A DNA stretch of 64,000 nt from Rhipidocladum racemiflorum (Eukaryota > Streptophyta > Magnoliopsida > Poales > Poaceae), in contig CM070576.1 in NCBI GenBank assembly GCA_036346355.1, positions 12,879,558 to 12,943,557 on the forward strand, written 5' to 3'. Of the stretch, positions 1-10,752 are shown piece by piece. A program made the translations under genes and the position numbers. Within the stretch, counting starts at the first letter, position 1. Every line of letters begins with the position of its first letter. The notes under the pieces were generated by a model. That model ran no database searches. It was given only the letters and a program-made list of their open reading frames with translations, and was not told the origin of the DNA.

Positions 1-139
1 GAGCATACTTTTCTCATGAATAGAATTGCAATTTACTCTTTATTCCAAGTATTCTTTATTTACAAGCAATTTTTGAATTACTTAGCCTTTGTATGATTAG
101 AATTATTTTTCTTTTCATCTAGAAATCGTGTAGCGCCCA

Positions 140-250
140 ATGGAGGAAATATGCATTGTTGATAGTGGCACAACAAATACCATCTTAAGAGAGTCGAAAT
201 ACTTCCGCACAATCACGAAGAACGCTGGAAGGATTACGACTATCGCATGA
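140..250 (+). pseudogene. copia aspartic protease remnant
   Basis: The frame from the ATG at 140 reads CIVDSGTTNTIL near residues 5-16. This carries the DSG-type active site of retroviral-like aspartic proteases, in the copia-typical context DSGTTNTI. The protease would release the mature Gag and Pol proteins in the particle. The frame stops at TGA 248-250, and the continuation is in another frame from 291, so a frameshift separates protease from integrase. Only the N-terminal third of the domain is recognisable. Confidence 0.75.
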
Positions 251-290
251 AGCGATACATATAATAGGCTCAGGAAGAGCCACAATTATA

Positions 291-1037
291 TTGCCAATGG
301 GTACAACTTTGGTAATTGAAGAAGCCCTCTTGTACCCTGAATCAACCCGCACTCTCTTAAGTTTCAAAGATATCCGCGCCAATGGGTTTCACGTAGAAAC
401 CAATGAAGAAAATGGCAAAGAACACTTGTGCATTGTGAAGCACGCGGAATATGGAAAGATGGTACTAGAAAAATGTCCCTCATATGAATCTGGGTTGTAC
501 TACACGAAAATTAATGCACACGCAGTGTATACTTCTTTGAAGACTGTCTTTAGAAGCTCTGAATTATTTTCTTTATGGCATTGTAGATTAGGTCATCCTG
601 GTCTTAGATTGATGAGAAATATAGTTAACAACTCACAAGGTCATGGCATTAATGTTAAAAATTTCCCGAATCATGAAGATTTTGTGTGCCATGCATGTGC
701 CACCGGGAAATTAATAACTAGACCCTCTGTTATGAAAGTGCAACATGAAATCCCTGCATTTCTGGAACGCATTCAGGGGGATATTTGCAGCCCGATTCAG
801 CCCTTGTCAGGGCCATTTCGATACTTTATGGTGCTCATTGATGCTTCCTCGAAATGGTCGCATACATGTTTGCTGTCAACAAGGAATCATGCATTCGCAA
901 AACTAATCTCGCAGATCATCAGAATTAAGAATGCTTTTCACGATCATCGCGTGAAGTCCATTCGAATGGACAATGCCGGTGAATTCACTTCCAAGGCATT
1001 TGATGATTATTGCACAAAGAACGGAATAAGCTGTTGA
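291..1037 (+). pseudogene. copia GAG-pre-integrase and integrase core
   Basis: A 248-residue open stretch. Residues 96-104 read WHCRLGHPG and residues 133-136 read CHAC, together the HHCC zinc-binding domain of copia integrases (GAG-pre-integrase). The catalytic core follows, with the first Asp in GDICSP (about residue 164) and the second in MDNAGEF (about residue 227). The enzyme would insert the element's cDNA into host DNA. The frame ends at TGA 1035-1037 just after the second catalytic Asp, so the Glu of the DDE triad falls in broken sequence. The ATG at 291 is only the first in-frame Met, not a real start. Confidence 0.88.
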
Positions 1038-1616
1038 GCACTCTGCATCGCACGTCCATACGCCAAAATGGGCTAGTGAAGCACTAATAAAAAGGATTAA
1101 GTTCATTGACAGACCGCTCTTGCAGAGTTGTAACTTGCCCAACACTTGTTGGGGACACGCGATCTGCACGCGGCACTTATCAATTATAGATCATCGGCCT
1201 ACAACATCCATTCACCTATGCAACTAGTGCAAGGGGTCATCCCGAAGATTTCCCATCTTAGAAATTTTGGTTGTATGGTATATGTACCTATACCACCCCC
1301 CACAGCGGACTGCAATGGGCCCTCTCTGCAAGTCTGGGATATACGTTGGTTATGAGAGTGCATCCATAATCAGGTACTTGGAACCCATGACTGGAGACTT
1401 GCATACACCGATTCTGATCAGATCTTTGACGAGGACCGTTTCCCGTCATTAGGGGGAGAGAATCAACCATTGGATGAAAAATGCCGGGAAATAATATGGC
1501 ATTCCACTGGGATCCCCGCGCATGACCCTCGCACTAATGAAGCAAATCAAGAAGTCCAGAAGATAATTGATTTGCAGAATTTAGCAAATGAACTGCCTGA
1601 TAATTTTGTGATATGA
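1038..1616 (+). pseudogene. copia integrase C-terminus and linker, frameshifted
   Basis: Pieces in two frames continue the integrase. 1146-1355 contains LRNFGCMVYVPIPPP, the conserved segment after the copia integrase core (usually 'FGC.vyvpi.pp'). A second frame from about 1430 reads through an acidic linker toward RT and stops near 1616. At least one indel lies near 1310-1330. No catalytic residue remains here. Confidence 0.7.
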
Positions 1617-2119
1617 AGAGCGTGGTTAAGTCGCATGTACCAGCAAAAAATGCACCAGAGAGGGTGGAAATACCAAAGAAAGCAGAAGGTATCCCTCATT
1701 CTGTTCAGAGGCCTCAAAGAAAAAGAACAGGAAATCTGGCTTCTCAAACCCAAAGTACCCGGAGACGTCTGGGAAAGCTGGGCAAGAGGACTTACCACGA
1801 CCAATCACAAAAGTGCCCCAAAGCAAGAAGGGGAGCCAGTTGAGACCTGGCACTTTGGAAAGAAGCCTGTGGAAAAGGCAATTCCAGATCTGAACCTTCC
1901 ATTGGAAGAAGCGTAGAAAATAATGTGTGCGCACACATTGGCGGAGAAAAACTAAAGGAACTTGCTCTGGAATGGGAAATAGCAATGAAGAGCAAGTAGA
2001 AGTGCACGAAGCACCCCATGATGAAATGGCCATAAACTTTGTAATAACGGGAGAATCGATGAATAGAGCAACAACCAATGTCGATGCATACTTTGCAAAG
2101 AAGATTGCCACGATCATTA
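1617..2119 (+). pseudogene. copia integrase-RT linker, low complexity
   Basis: Basic and charged sequence (for example SHVPAKNAPERVEIP at 1629-1673) typical of the spacer between integrase and RT in plant copia polyproteins. Overlapping open frames on both strands of 1626-2124 look like composition effects. No domain is recognisable. Confidence 0.5.
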
Positions 2120-2800
2120 ATCATGATCCCGAGCCCGCATCTCTCGCAGAGTGCAAGAAAAGGCTCGATTGGGAAGATTGGAAGAAGGCAATCACTGCGA
2201 GTTAGTTTCTCTAAACAAAAGAGAGGTGTTTGGGCTCAGTGCCGCCACGCCTCCCCATATAAACCCCGTATGTCACAAATGGATTTTTGTTCGAAAAAAG
2301 AATTAAAACAACGAAGTTGTAAGGTACAAGGCAATGCTTGTTGCTCAAGGTTTCACTCAACATCCTCGGGTTGATTATGAAGAAACATATTTCTCCGGTT
2401 ATGGGAGGAATTACCTTTAGGTATCTGATCTCAATGGCAGTCAACTTGAAATTGAAAATGAAGCTGATGGATGTTATCATAGCATATCTGTATGAAAACC
2501 TGGATTCGGAGATATACAAGAAAGTACCAGAAGGTATCCCTATCCCGAACCAAGATAGAGCAAATAGAACTTGTACAGTGTGAAATTAGAGAAATCACTG
2601 TATGGGCTAAAACAGTTAGGAAGAATGTGGTACAATCATTTGAGTGACTTTCTCTGCAAGAAAGGCTATACAAACAGTGAAGATTGTCCATGTGTATTTA
2701 TACAACAATCTCCGAATGGATTTTGTATAATCTCCGTCTATGTAGATAACTTAAACATCATTTGGACAGATGAAGAAATGGAAGAAGCTTGCTCATAGTT
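2120..2800 (+). pseudogene. copia reverse transcriptase, decayed
   Basis: Three frames together cover the copia RT. The N-terminal part at 2130-2210 reads EPASLAECKKRLDWEDWKKA. The middle part at 2338-2580 includes MKLMDVIIAYLYENLDSEIY, where the family has 'DV..AFL.G.L.EEIY'. The C-terminal part at 2571-2798 has YGLKQLGRMWY and the active-site strand SVYVDNL. The YVDD box is YVDN here, so the second catalytic Asp is lost, as well as the frame being broken. RT would copy element RNA into cDNA in the particle. Confidence 0.88.
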
Positions 2801-3029
2801 GAAGTCTGAGTTTGAAATGAAGGACCTGGGGTAAAACCAAGTTTTGTTTAGGCTTGCAGCTTGAGCATGTCCAAGGAGGAATCTTGGTACACCAATCATC
2901 CTATACACAGAAAGTGTTGGAAAGATTTGGTTTCGATACGACATATCCTGCAAAGACCCCAATGGTCGGAAGGTCACTTAAAGCAGACCTAGACCCGTAC
3001 TGAGGCCTAAAGAAGAGGGAGGAAGTCAC

Positions 3030-3768
3030 TGGAGCGGAATTCCCATACTTGAGTGCAATTGGAGCGCTCATGTACCTTGCGAATAGCACTAGACCGGACA
3101 TTGCGTTCGCCGTGAATTTGCTAGCGCTGATGCGGTCTGAGAACCCACCAAAAGGCATTGGAAAGGGTGAAGGACATCTTCCGTTACCTTCAAGGAAGCA
3201 AAGACCTCGGCTTGTTTCTGAAGAAACAATGAATTGAATTTAGTTGGCTACGCCGATGCTGGGTACCTATCGGACCCGCATACTGGCAAGTCACAAACTG
3301 GGTATGTTTTCCTTTGCGGTGGAACAGCAATTTCTTGGAAGTCGTCTAAGCAGACTCTTGTCTCGACGTCGACTAACCACTCAGAAATCATTGCATTGTA
3401 TGAAGCCTCTCGGGAATGTGCATAGCTTCGAAGAATGGTTCACCACATCCAGAAGTCATGTGGTCTGAACATGGAACAAACCCCCACTATTATCTATGAA
3501 GATAATGCAGCTTGTGTTGCACAAGTACAAATGGGATATGTGAAGAGTAACCTCACAAAGCATATCAACCCCAAGTTCTTTTATGCCCATGAATTGCATA
3601 AGATGAACGAGATAAAGATACTGCATACTAAGTCGTGTGAAAATCTCGCAGATTTATTCACTAAGTCACTCCCGGCATCTTCCTTTGAAAGATGTATTAG
3701 AGGAATCGGGATGATGAGGCTTAGAGAAGTGCAGATTTCAGGGGGAGATTTTTCACATACTCCTACAT
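3030..3768 (+). pseudogene. copia RT connection and RNase H
   Basis: 3049-3120 reads IGALMYLANSTRPDIAFAVN, the conserved segment before RNase H in copia Pol. 3234-3425 carries the first RNase H part (YADAGYLSDP, then GTAISWKSSKQTLVSTST). 3435-3768 carries the rest (IIYEDNAACVAQ, then TKHINPKFFY and ADLFTKSLP). RNase H would degrade the RNA strand of the RNA:DNA hybrid. Several frameshifts split it. The stop at 3768-3770 is the natural C-terminus, since the conserved tail is complete. Confidence 0.9.
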
Positions 3769-3770
3769 AA

Positions 3771-4008
3771 ATCTCAAACATGAAGTTTGAGTACCCAACG
3801 TAAATCTTGAAGATTAACATTGAAGTTTGGGTGGATTGTACTCTTTTCCTTAAGTAAGTTTTTCATTGAAGTTTTCTTACATAAGGTTTTTGATGAGGCA
3901 ATCCGTGCAACACGACAGCGTGTGCTATGTACTCTTTCTCCAATTATTTTTCCCATTGGGTTTTTATGGAGTTTTAATGAGGCATATGCATCTCGCAGTG
4001 AAGAGTCC
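3771..4008 (+). other. copia 3' untranslated region
   Basis: Between the RNase H stop and the polypurine tract. AT-rich, with no coding similarity; short open frames here are composition effects. Confidence 0.6.
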
Positions 4009-4017
4009 AAGGGGGAG
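4009..4017 (+). promoter_or_regulatory. copia polypurine tract
   Basis: AAGGGGGAG directly before the TGTTAG start of the LTR. This is the expected plus-strand primer site for second-strand cDNA synthesis. Confidence 0.8.
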
Positions 4018-4236
4018 TGTTAGGAAACCGGATTCGTATCCGATATGGACTCTTCCTTATCTCTAAGCAGAACCGCTATATATAGGAGGCAGGGGGTCAC
4101 CCCATTGTACACAAGCATACAGAATAATAAAGCAGACCTGTTCCTCCTCATATTGTGTCTCTCGGCCTCTCTCTCTGTTCTCCACTTGAGATCTATTAGG
4201 CAACCCCGGACTATTCGATAGCGAGGTTGTCTAACA
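4018..4236 (+). repeat. copia 3' LTR, 219 bp
   Basis: Starts TGTTAGGAAACC and ends GTTGTCTAACA, so the LTR has the terminal inverted repeat TGTTAG...CTAACA. A TATA-like CTATATATAGG lies at 4076-4086 and an AATAATAAA poly(A)-like signal at 4123-4131. The 5' LTR is outside the window, so the TSD (TTCAC would follow at 4237-4241) cannot be tested. Confidence 0.88.
4076..4086 (+). promoter_or_regulatory. TATA box candidate in the copia LTR
   Basis: CTATATATAGG about 60 bp into the 219-bp LTR, followed at 4123-4131 by a poly(A)-like AATAATAAA. This spacing suits a short U3-R-U5 layout. Confidence 0.5.
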
Positions 4237-4237
4237 T

Positions 4238-4390
4238 TCACCACCTCTTCCACTTACGTATTTGCACCCATTCAGCGGCAATTAGTACCTCAGCATCTGC
4301 TTTCTCATCAATAATTGCCATATGTGCCAACAGGTGTTTGCTAAATTCACTCCTCCAATTTGCACCCCAACCTCTCAGGAATTTTCTGAA
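4238..4390 (-). pseudogene. possible LINE (non-LTR retrotransposon) ORF2 scrap
   Basis: The - strand from 4390 to the stop at 4238-4240 reads FRKFLRGWGANWRSEFSKHL and continues with DEKADAEVLIAAEW. I recognise this style ('RGWGAN.. ....LL..I..LD..AD...L...EW') from the segment between endonuclease and RT of plant LINEs. It abuts the end of the copia LTR, so the copia element may have inserted into it. Short and without catalytic residues; it could also be an unrelated fragment. Confidence 0.42.
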
Positions 4391-4822
4391 ACCCCTCATT
4401 CCTTGTTGCTACAAGTCAATTGCCTCACTATAACCTCCCTGAATGGTAGATAGACATTTTTGACATACTAACTCTTTGAAGGTGTCGTGCAAAAACCATT
4501 GCTTCGCAAAGAAAAATCTAGAGCTTCTCTGTATGTTGCCTTTTCTGGAGTCAAGAAGATTGTTTACTAGTGATGTTTTGAAAGTATTGGGCAGGTCTTC
4601 AGCGTGGTGAGGAGAAAGAGATGGTGGTTACTGGTGCCGAACTTGTAGAGGACAAGACCATGGAGAACTTGAAGAAGACAAATCAGAACGGAACAATGAC
4701 GAGATGGAAAGATGGATGGCCAGTTCAGTATTTATTTGAGCATCCTTACCATTCGCAATGATAATAAAAGAATAAGCATTACTTGAACATTTAAATCTTG
4801 ACCAATAAAACTCGCGACTAAC
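4391..4822. other. unassigned stretch between copia remnant and gypsy nest
   Basis: No convincing ORF, repeat end or RNA gene seen. It may be old repeat or original flanking DNA. Confidence 0.4.
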
Positions 4823-5239
4823 TGTAACATCACAGTTTTTGTTTCTTTAAAAATCTTTTTGACTAATTTAACCCTCTAAAAACTTTTCACCATTTTATTT
4901 CCTAATTAAAGCTAAATATGTGGCTTTCGAAATTCAAAAATAATTTAATATTATTATTTCTCACATGAATAATTATAAAAATTATTTTATTTGAGTTTCT
5001 TGTCCTTGGAAGTATTTTCCAGAATTTTCAAAGAATTTTTCGAGTGTATTTTCTATTTTATTTGAGCTCTTTCGTATTTTTGTATTTTCTAAAAAAATAA
5101 TTAAAATACTGGAGATACCCTTCGAACCATAAGCCAACACAGCCAACCGACTTTTTTCCTCGGTCGATTCTGTTTTCTCCCGCGCTGTAGCCCAACTCGC
5201 CTTGCACGAGCACCGTGTCGCTGACAAATGGGGCCCAGC
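4823..5239 (+). repeat. old gypsy LTR fragment (5' end), probably element G
   Basis: Starts TGTAACATCACAG and continues with the AT-rich first section of the large gypsy LTR family (TTATTTTATTTGAGT, then CCAGAATTTT), ending in GGGGCCCAGC. It is cut by the next LTR at 5240, and its continuation is probably 8715-9014 and then 12555 onward. It is strongly diverged from the younger LTRs. Assignment to one named element is inference. Confidence 0.6.
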
Positions 5240-8200
5240 TATAACATCCCAATTTTCTCCTATTTGAAATTACTTTGTGCATTTTAGCCCTTCAAAAATG
5301 TTCATAAATTTTATTGCCAATTAAAGCTTTATTTAGAATTTTTCTCATTTCAAAAAGGATTTAATATAGTTAATGCTCAAGTGTACAATTGTCAAAATTA
5401 TTTTATTTGGGTTCTGTACTCTAAGGTATTTTACAAAATGTTCTAGAAATTTTTTGAGTATATTTGCAATTTATTTGGAGTTTATTTTTATTTTCTATAT
5501 TTTCTAAAATGAAAAACCAAATAAAAATGATGTAATAGTCTTTAGGCCGAAACCAGCCCACCTGGCCCATTCCTACTCATCCAACAACCAGCTTGCAGCA
5601 CAGCCCAACCCATCCAGCCATGCGTAGTGCCACTCACCGGTAGGTGATGGCGCGTTGAGTGTCCCGATCTTTCGATGAGAAACACATGATCGGTTTGGGT
5701 GGAGACGACTTTGATGATCCGACTACAACGTACGACGACGATGCGCCTTAGCAATCGCTAAACCAACTCCGAAGGGTTATTGATCTTGCCACGGGCACGA
5801 TCAACCTGAACACGAGGTTCTATTCCTGCAAGCAACCGAAGAACAAGCAAGAATAATAGTATATGCAATATAAAATTGCGGATACAAGTTGAATGCAAAC
5901 AAAGATAGAGTCTTATTGACGATCTTGACAAGGTGACTGTCCAGCACAACTCGCAGGATCAAGTTTGCACTTGGCTAAACTAATCAAATAAAACCCAAAA
6001 CCCTAAAGAGCCGATGCCTGGCTATTTATGAGAGTTAGGGACGTGGGAAACACGTCGAGCGATGAGGACACCAACTACAACTCTATTACAAGGCCCAAAG
6101 CCCAAGTCTTCTCGGATTGGAAAAGTGACGCCACTTGTTTTGCAGATTCCCGTTGACTCGGACGAAATTTGGAGATGGGGTTGGATCCTTTGGAAAGAGG
6201 ACGACGAAACCTTTCAAACCAGTACTCATAGACCCCAAATACGCTTGTGGATCAAAAGTTATGGTCATTTTAAGTTGGTGCTGTCCCGGAGGCCGATTCC
6301 GAGTTGAACTTGTGCACCGGAAGAATTGGCTTCATGCTTGATGTTTGGGAGTCCTTCTCCTTGGTTCCTAAGGACAATAAAATCATCACAAGGATTAAAT
6401 AGTATTCTATTCATTAAATTATTTGTATGCAACCCGAGGAACGCATTCACCTGGTAATTGAATTGACGTGCATGATCTCGTAATTGGCCCTTGTATTACA
6501 TTGTTGGTTTCAACTGGGTTTGTAGGCATGGCCGTATCCATGGTAGTGATGTCCTCATCAGTAGAGCCCACTGTCGTGAGCAGTGTGCTTCGTCTTCATC
6601 TCGCAGTCGACACAGACTCTATGATCGATGCCTCTTGTCCACATGTTAGTGAGTCAAGTCGTGAGCCATGTCCACCGTGGACAGGCATAGTATTTGCGGA
6701 CTTGGTCTATAGACCAAGGGCTCACATGTCGGCCTCTGGTTAATTTTGGAATTTATTATATTAATTAAGGAATAGAAAATCAATTAGGCTCGTTTGTCAG
6801 TCTCTCAGATAGGAAGATTCTTGGAATATTCTCTTTTCTCTCTATTTTCCAGGATTTGGATTTATTTGTGTGATGGATCTTTCGAGAGTCTATTCTCTTT
6901 CATACGAACTCTAGTTGAGTTCATTCAAGTTTCTAAATTCATCTAAAATCAAGACCTACACTACAGTATATTTTATTTAAATTTTGCAGTTGGTTTGTCT
7001 TTTTTTTTTGTATTTATTTTTGAAGTATTAGGAGCGTTCGAAGGTGGAGAGTTAATTCAAGTTCAAGGTTAAGATTAAGATTTGTTGCAAGGCAAGTTGT
7101 GCTTTGATCATGTTAAACCCAGTTTTATAAAACTATTTAATTTTAATATATTGCATGTTCTTTTAAATTATAATTGTTTTCATATATTTTGAGAATTAGA
7201 TTTTTAACCTATTGAATTAAACCTACCTTGTCATTTGCTATGCCATGATTGTTTGTCACCTTAGAATGGATATTATTAGTTGGTTGTTAATATTATGCCA
7301 GTGTGAGTTTGTTAGATCGTGAGTAGTTTGCTTAGCCTACCACGAATAACTGGTATCTTTTTGAAAGTGCAAATTTAAACGTGACTAATGGTCTATAGAA
7401 TATGTTTATGAAAAGGATGTGTCATGTGTTGTCACACAATGATGTTATTGTTATTGATGGCATATATTGCACGATAATCAACTGTGGTGGTAAATGATTT
7501 AGATTGAGGCAAATGGTAAAAGGCTGTGTGCTAGGGTGGGTATGTGTGATAATGGGTTGGAGATTCTGTGTGAATCGATGGTTAACTAAGATTAATTGAA
7601 AGTCTTGCCTCGGCCAGTTAAGGACTAAATCCTGTAACCCATTGAACTGGGTTGAACCATACAACCACATATCTGGTATGGGATAGACCTACCTATGTTA
7701 CTGAGTCTTGACATATAATATCTCAGGTGAAAAACCAAGCAGTGTGCGCGACTAGGGAATGTGTGTGTTGCAGTGATTCCACATCTTGAATATTGTTTGT
7801 TCTTAGTTCAACAATGAGTCCATATTATTCTTCTGCTCCGTGCAAGGGAGGAATAGTGAGACCAGACTTATCAAGAGTGTCTATATTTAGATAGAGTTGC
7901 CAAAAGTGTTTGTTATGATCTTCTTTGTCGCATGCCTAAGGAAACGAGTCAATTGCATGACAATAAGAGATTGATCATATCTTGCGAGTAAAGTGTATAG
8001 CCTCTACAGAGTGTACAACCTATTCAAATAGTTATGTCCCTAATTATGGACAATACTCGAGAATTTCACACAAATGTTAGAATTTATAAAACTAAACTTG
8101 GGAAGAGAGGTTGTGTGCCAATGGAACTAATGGAATTGGATTAAGTTGTGTGCCAGTTTATCTTGAGAAATTATTTCTATTGTTATTTGCTTTACTCTTT

Positions 8201-8714
8201 GTCTTAATCTATTTATTGCATTCAATTAAAAATTAAAAATGTTGTTTTACTGCAAAATGACCATATCAACCATTCTTTTGGATTAAGACTTGCTTGTAGT
8301 TATAATAAACTTGCATTCCATGCAAACTTGTTGAGTGTTTATGTACTCACCCTTGCAACAATAAATCAATCAGTTGAAGAGGAGTACACCTATTCTGGAG
8401 GAGTATCAAGAGGAAGCAGGTTATTATGAGCCAAGCCTTGTCAATTGCCTATGGTAGATTGATGGATTATTTGTTGATGTTTTATGTTCCACTATTGTTT
8501 TGCTTTGTTAAATAAGCCTTGTGAGGCCTTATAAGTGTAAAGTCGACCATAAGGTTATCAAGATATCTTTTTATCTAATAAACCTATCGTTTATTATGTT
8601 TTCGTTGTATATGATTTCGATATTACATCTATGATGCGACTACGTGCACTAGCGTGATCCTGAACTAGAGTAATATACACAAAGGGTCCAAATTTGGATA
8701 TCTATATCCCAACA
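5240..8714 (+). repeat. old, diverged solo LTR of the large gypsy family
   Basis: Begins TATAACATCCC (a decayed TGTAACATCCC) and ends GGGTCCAAATTTGG...TATCCCAACA, matching the GGGTCC...CCCGACA end of the younger LTRs. Internal landmarks are in order: the AT-rich start, GGCAAGTTGTGCTTTGATCA near 7090, AAAGTGTATAGCCTCTACAG near 7990, and TGCACTAGCG near 8645. No gag-pol is attached, so it looks like a solo LTR. The possible TSD is CTAT(T), seen as CTAT at 5239-5242 and CTATT at 8715-8719, if a few bases of the 5' end were lost. It contains an unrelated block at about 5660-6500. Confidence 0.72.
5660..6500. repeat. foreign block inside the old solo LTR, type uncertain
   Basis: This stretch has no counterpart in the other large LTRs. 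It has its own promoter-like features (CTATTTATGAGAG near 6021, AAACCCAAAACCCTAAAG near 5991) and starts near TGTCCCGATC. It looks like a fragment of another LTR-type repeat, but I found no paired ends or TSD. The limits are approximate. Confidence 0.35.
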
Positions 8715-9014
8715 CTATTAGACACTATTGATCATCTGCAAGTTGGACTCCTACGCTGCGTTGTGTCCACCACGAACACCCCTTCTTGTGCCACCTTCCC
8801 CATACATAAAAGCAACGCCCGGATCTATATCGCCAAGAGCCCTTCATCCAAATACCTAACCTTAGCCACCAAGAGTTGTCACTGTTGAGTTGGAATTTTA
8901 GGATCTTCACAAGCACCGTCACCAAGCTTCTCACCAAATTTTGCCTCCATCGGTGAGTCTTTGTCTTCATTGTCTACACCATAGGGTTCGCCATCCTGTG
9001 TTATATTTGGTGTG
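8715..9014 (+). repeat. old LTR segment (leader region) of element G
   Basis: Continues the LTR broken at 5239. It has ACATAAAAGCAACGCCC near 8812 (TATA-like) and a splice-donor-like CGGTGAGTC at 8951-8959, in the same relative place as in the other LTRs. It is cut by the younger solo LTR at 9015. A short open frame at 8694-8888 has no recognisable product. Confidence 0.5.
9010..9014. repeat. target-site duplication GTGTG, left copy
   Basis: GTGTG directly before the TGTAAC start of the solo LTR. The matching copy is at 12550-12554. Confidence 0.75.
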
Positions 9015-9597
9015 TGTAACATCCCAAAATTTTGCTTTTCTTAAATTCAAGTGTGATTTGGCACTTTGGTGAATTTTGGAATTTTCTGGAATTTATTTGG
9101 AATTTATTTGAATTTATTCCATTTTGAAATAATTAAAGAATTTAACTTTGCAAATAAAATTTTGTTGGAAATATTTTATTTGAGTCCAAAATGTTCCAAA
9201 ATATTTTCCAAAATTTTTCTGGAATTTTTCTGAGTCTTTTGCTATTTTTAATGAATTAAATGAATTTCCGAGAATTAATTTGAATATTTAATCATTTGGA
9301 AAATCAACTCGAATTAAATCTTGTTCATCCGACCGAAGTCGAACTCGAGTCGACTCGAGCCCAGGCCGAGCAGGCCGGTCGGTAGAGCCCCAACTCCGTC
9401 GCGATCGTTGGATCAAGATCCAACGGCCCACGATGAGCCGCACCGATCCGACCGGATCCGATCTCGCCACGCCATCGTGGCGCTGATCGCGCGCCACGTG
9501 GGCGGCTGCCCGCCCGTCTCCGCCGAAGTCGGTCGGACTCCTCCGCCGCGTAGCCGTCGTGTTCCGTTAGGGTTCCGATTTGTGCGCGCATCCCGGG

Positions 9598-9607
9598 GTT
9601 ATTTAAT
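9598..9607 (+). promoter_or_regulatory. TATA-like box in the solo LTR
   Basis: TTATTTAATA in GC-rich surroundings, about 585 bp into the LTR and followed by AAACCCTAG near 9650. Equivalent boxes sit at the same place in the other LTRs: CTATTTAATG at 37080-37089 and 55671-55680, and TATTTAAA (reverse) at 16408-16415. Confidence 0.5.
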
Positions 9608-9950
9608 ACGTGGGACATCGCCCGAGGCTGCCCTTTTCCATGCGCACCCGAAACCCTAGTCCGCCGAGCCCTAGCCGCCGCCGTTTAGCCGCAATCGCTC
9701 GCCGTAGTAGCTCTCTTCTCCGCCACGGTTTTCGCTTTGTTCCGGCGCCGTCCGCCGTCCTCCGCCGCCGACGACCCCAGGTTCGAACTCCCCGCGACGA
9801 GGCTCACCGGAAGGGACATTTCACCTCGCCGGAGAAGCCTCGGAGCGCCGTTGGCTTGGATGTCGTCCTCAGCTCCGGCCACCCAGCACCGCCGCATGCC
9901 ATCGCCGACCCCGAGCTCGGTGAACCGTCGGATCTTCATCCAACGATCCA

Positions 9951-9958
9951 GGTAAGCC
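9951..9958 (+). promoter_or_regulatory. 5' splice-site-like sequence in the solo LTR
   Basis: AGGTAAGC, a good plant splice-donor match, 937 bp from the LTR start. All other LTRs of this family have GGTGAGT at nearly the same distance. Confidence 0.4.
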
Positions 9959-10532
9959 CACGTGCAATCCAAGACCCTAGAACCCAGATCGGATCTGGAT
10001 CGTTGGATCGAGATCCAACGGTCCACGATCGGCCTCGTCACCCGTAACGTAATCCACGTTACGGGGTTAACGTCGTTTTCAACCGTTGGATCTAGATCCA
10101 ACGGCGTAGATTGACCGCGTTCACTCCAGCACGTGATAACCAGATCTGATCTGGGCCGTTGATTTTCAAATCAACGGCCGAGATCTAGCCACGTGGTCGG
10201 GCGTGACCGCCCAGATCGGCGCCCTCGCGTGGAACGTGTCTCGACACGCGGGGCCCAGCGTGTCGATGGGGCCCGCATGTCGGCGGCGGACCGGCGCCGC
10301 GTGGGCGCGTCCGTGCCGACGGACACGCGTGGCGACATCACGGGTCTTGCCACGTGTCACGGTGACGTCATCTTTGACGTCATCGGTGGGTTCGGCCGTC
10401 TTGGCGTCGGCAAGTCCACGTGGACCAATCGGATCTTTGACACGCGTGTCACGGTGGCGCAATAAATCATTTTCCGAAAAAGAAATTATTTAATTAATTC
10501 GGTTTATTGATTCAAATTTAGATTCAAACTTC

Positions 10533-10745
10533 AAACGCTTATAACTTTTGCAATTTAACTCCGATTTGAGTGATTCAAATTTCTAAATTTGTATAAAATT
10601 GAGATATACCTAATGGTAAATTTTATTTAATTTTTAGAACAAAGTTTTTCTCTGTAATATTATTTAATTGATTATTTAAACTTTAAACGCTTATAACTTT
10701 TGCGTTTTAACTCCGATTTTGCCGGTTCAAATTCCTAAAAATTCA
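10533..10745 (+). repeat. paired ATAACTTTTGC motif
   Basis: AAACGCTTATAACTTTTGC occurs at 10533 and again at 10685 (152-bp spacing), each followed by AACTCCGATTT and an AAATT-rich run. The pair is kept in the LTRs of B, C and E. Confidence 0.6.
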
Positions 10746-10752
10746 TAAAATT

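Larger units (their letters stand above)
1..4236 (+). mobile_element. Ty1/copia LTR retrotransposon, decayed 3' part
   Basis: The window opens inside a copia element. Reading + strand, the fragments run protease, GAG-pre-integrase, integrase, reverse transcriptase, RNase H, polypurine tract and 3' LTR, which is the Ty1/copia order (integrase before RT). The reading frame is broken many times, so it is a dead copy. The 5' LTR, primer site and gag would lie left of the window. The first 139 bases are AT-rich and show no coding similarity I recognise. Confidence 0.93.
9406..10179. repeat. cluster of short palindromes (GTTGGATC..GATCCAAC) in the LTR
   Basis: Inverted repeats at 9406-9425, 10001-10020, 10083-10104 (a perfect 22-bp palindrome) and 10154-10179 (10-bp arms GGCCGTTGAT / ATCAACGGCC). 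The same motif recurs in every LTR of this family here, for example 55475-55496. It could be a protein-binding site in the LTR regulatory region; function unknown. Confidence 0.75.

Noticed and set aside
1626..2124. - strand ORFs of 163 and 110 codons
   Set aside because: Antisense to the copia linker, with Phe/Ser/Leu-rich composition as expected from the reverse of charged sequence.
8694..8888. 64-codon ORF as a host exon
   Set aside because: It crosses the end of the old solo LTR (8714) into the next old LTR segment and has no recognisable product.
9288..10493. Dense overlapping ORFs of 60-145 codons on both strands
   Set aside because: They lie in the GC-rich leader of a solo LTR and overlap in several frames. 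They are Arg/Pro-rich and no domain is recognisable. Similar shadows occur in every LTR of the family (15550-16620, 24700-25815, 28871-30080, 55343-56500, 60110-61500).
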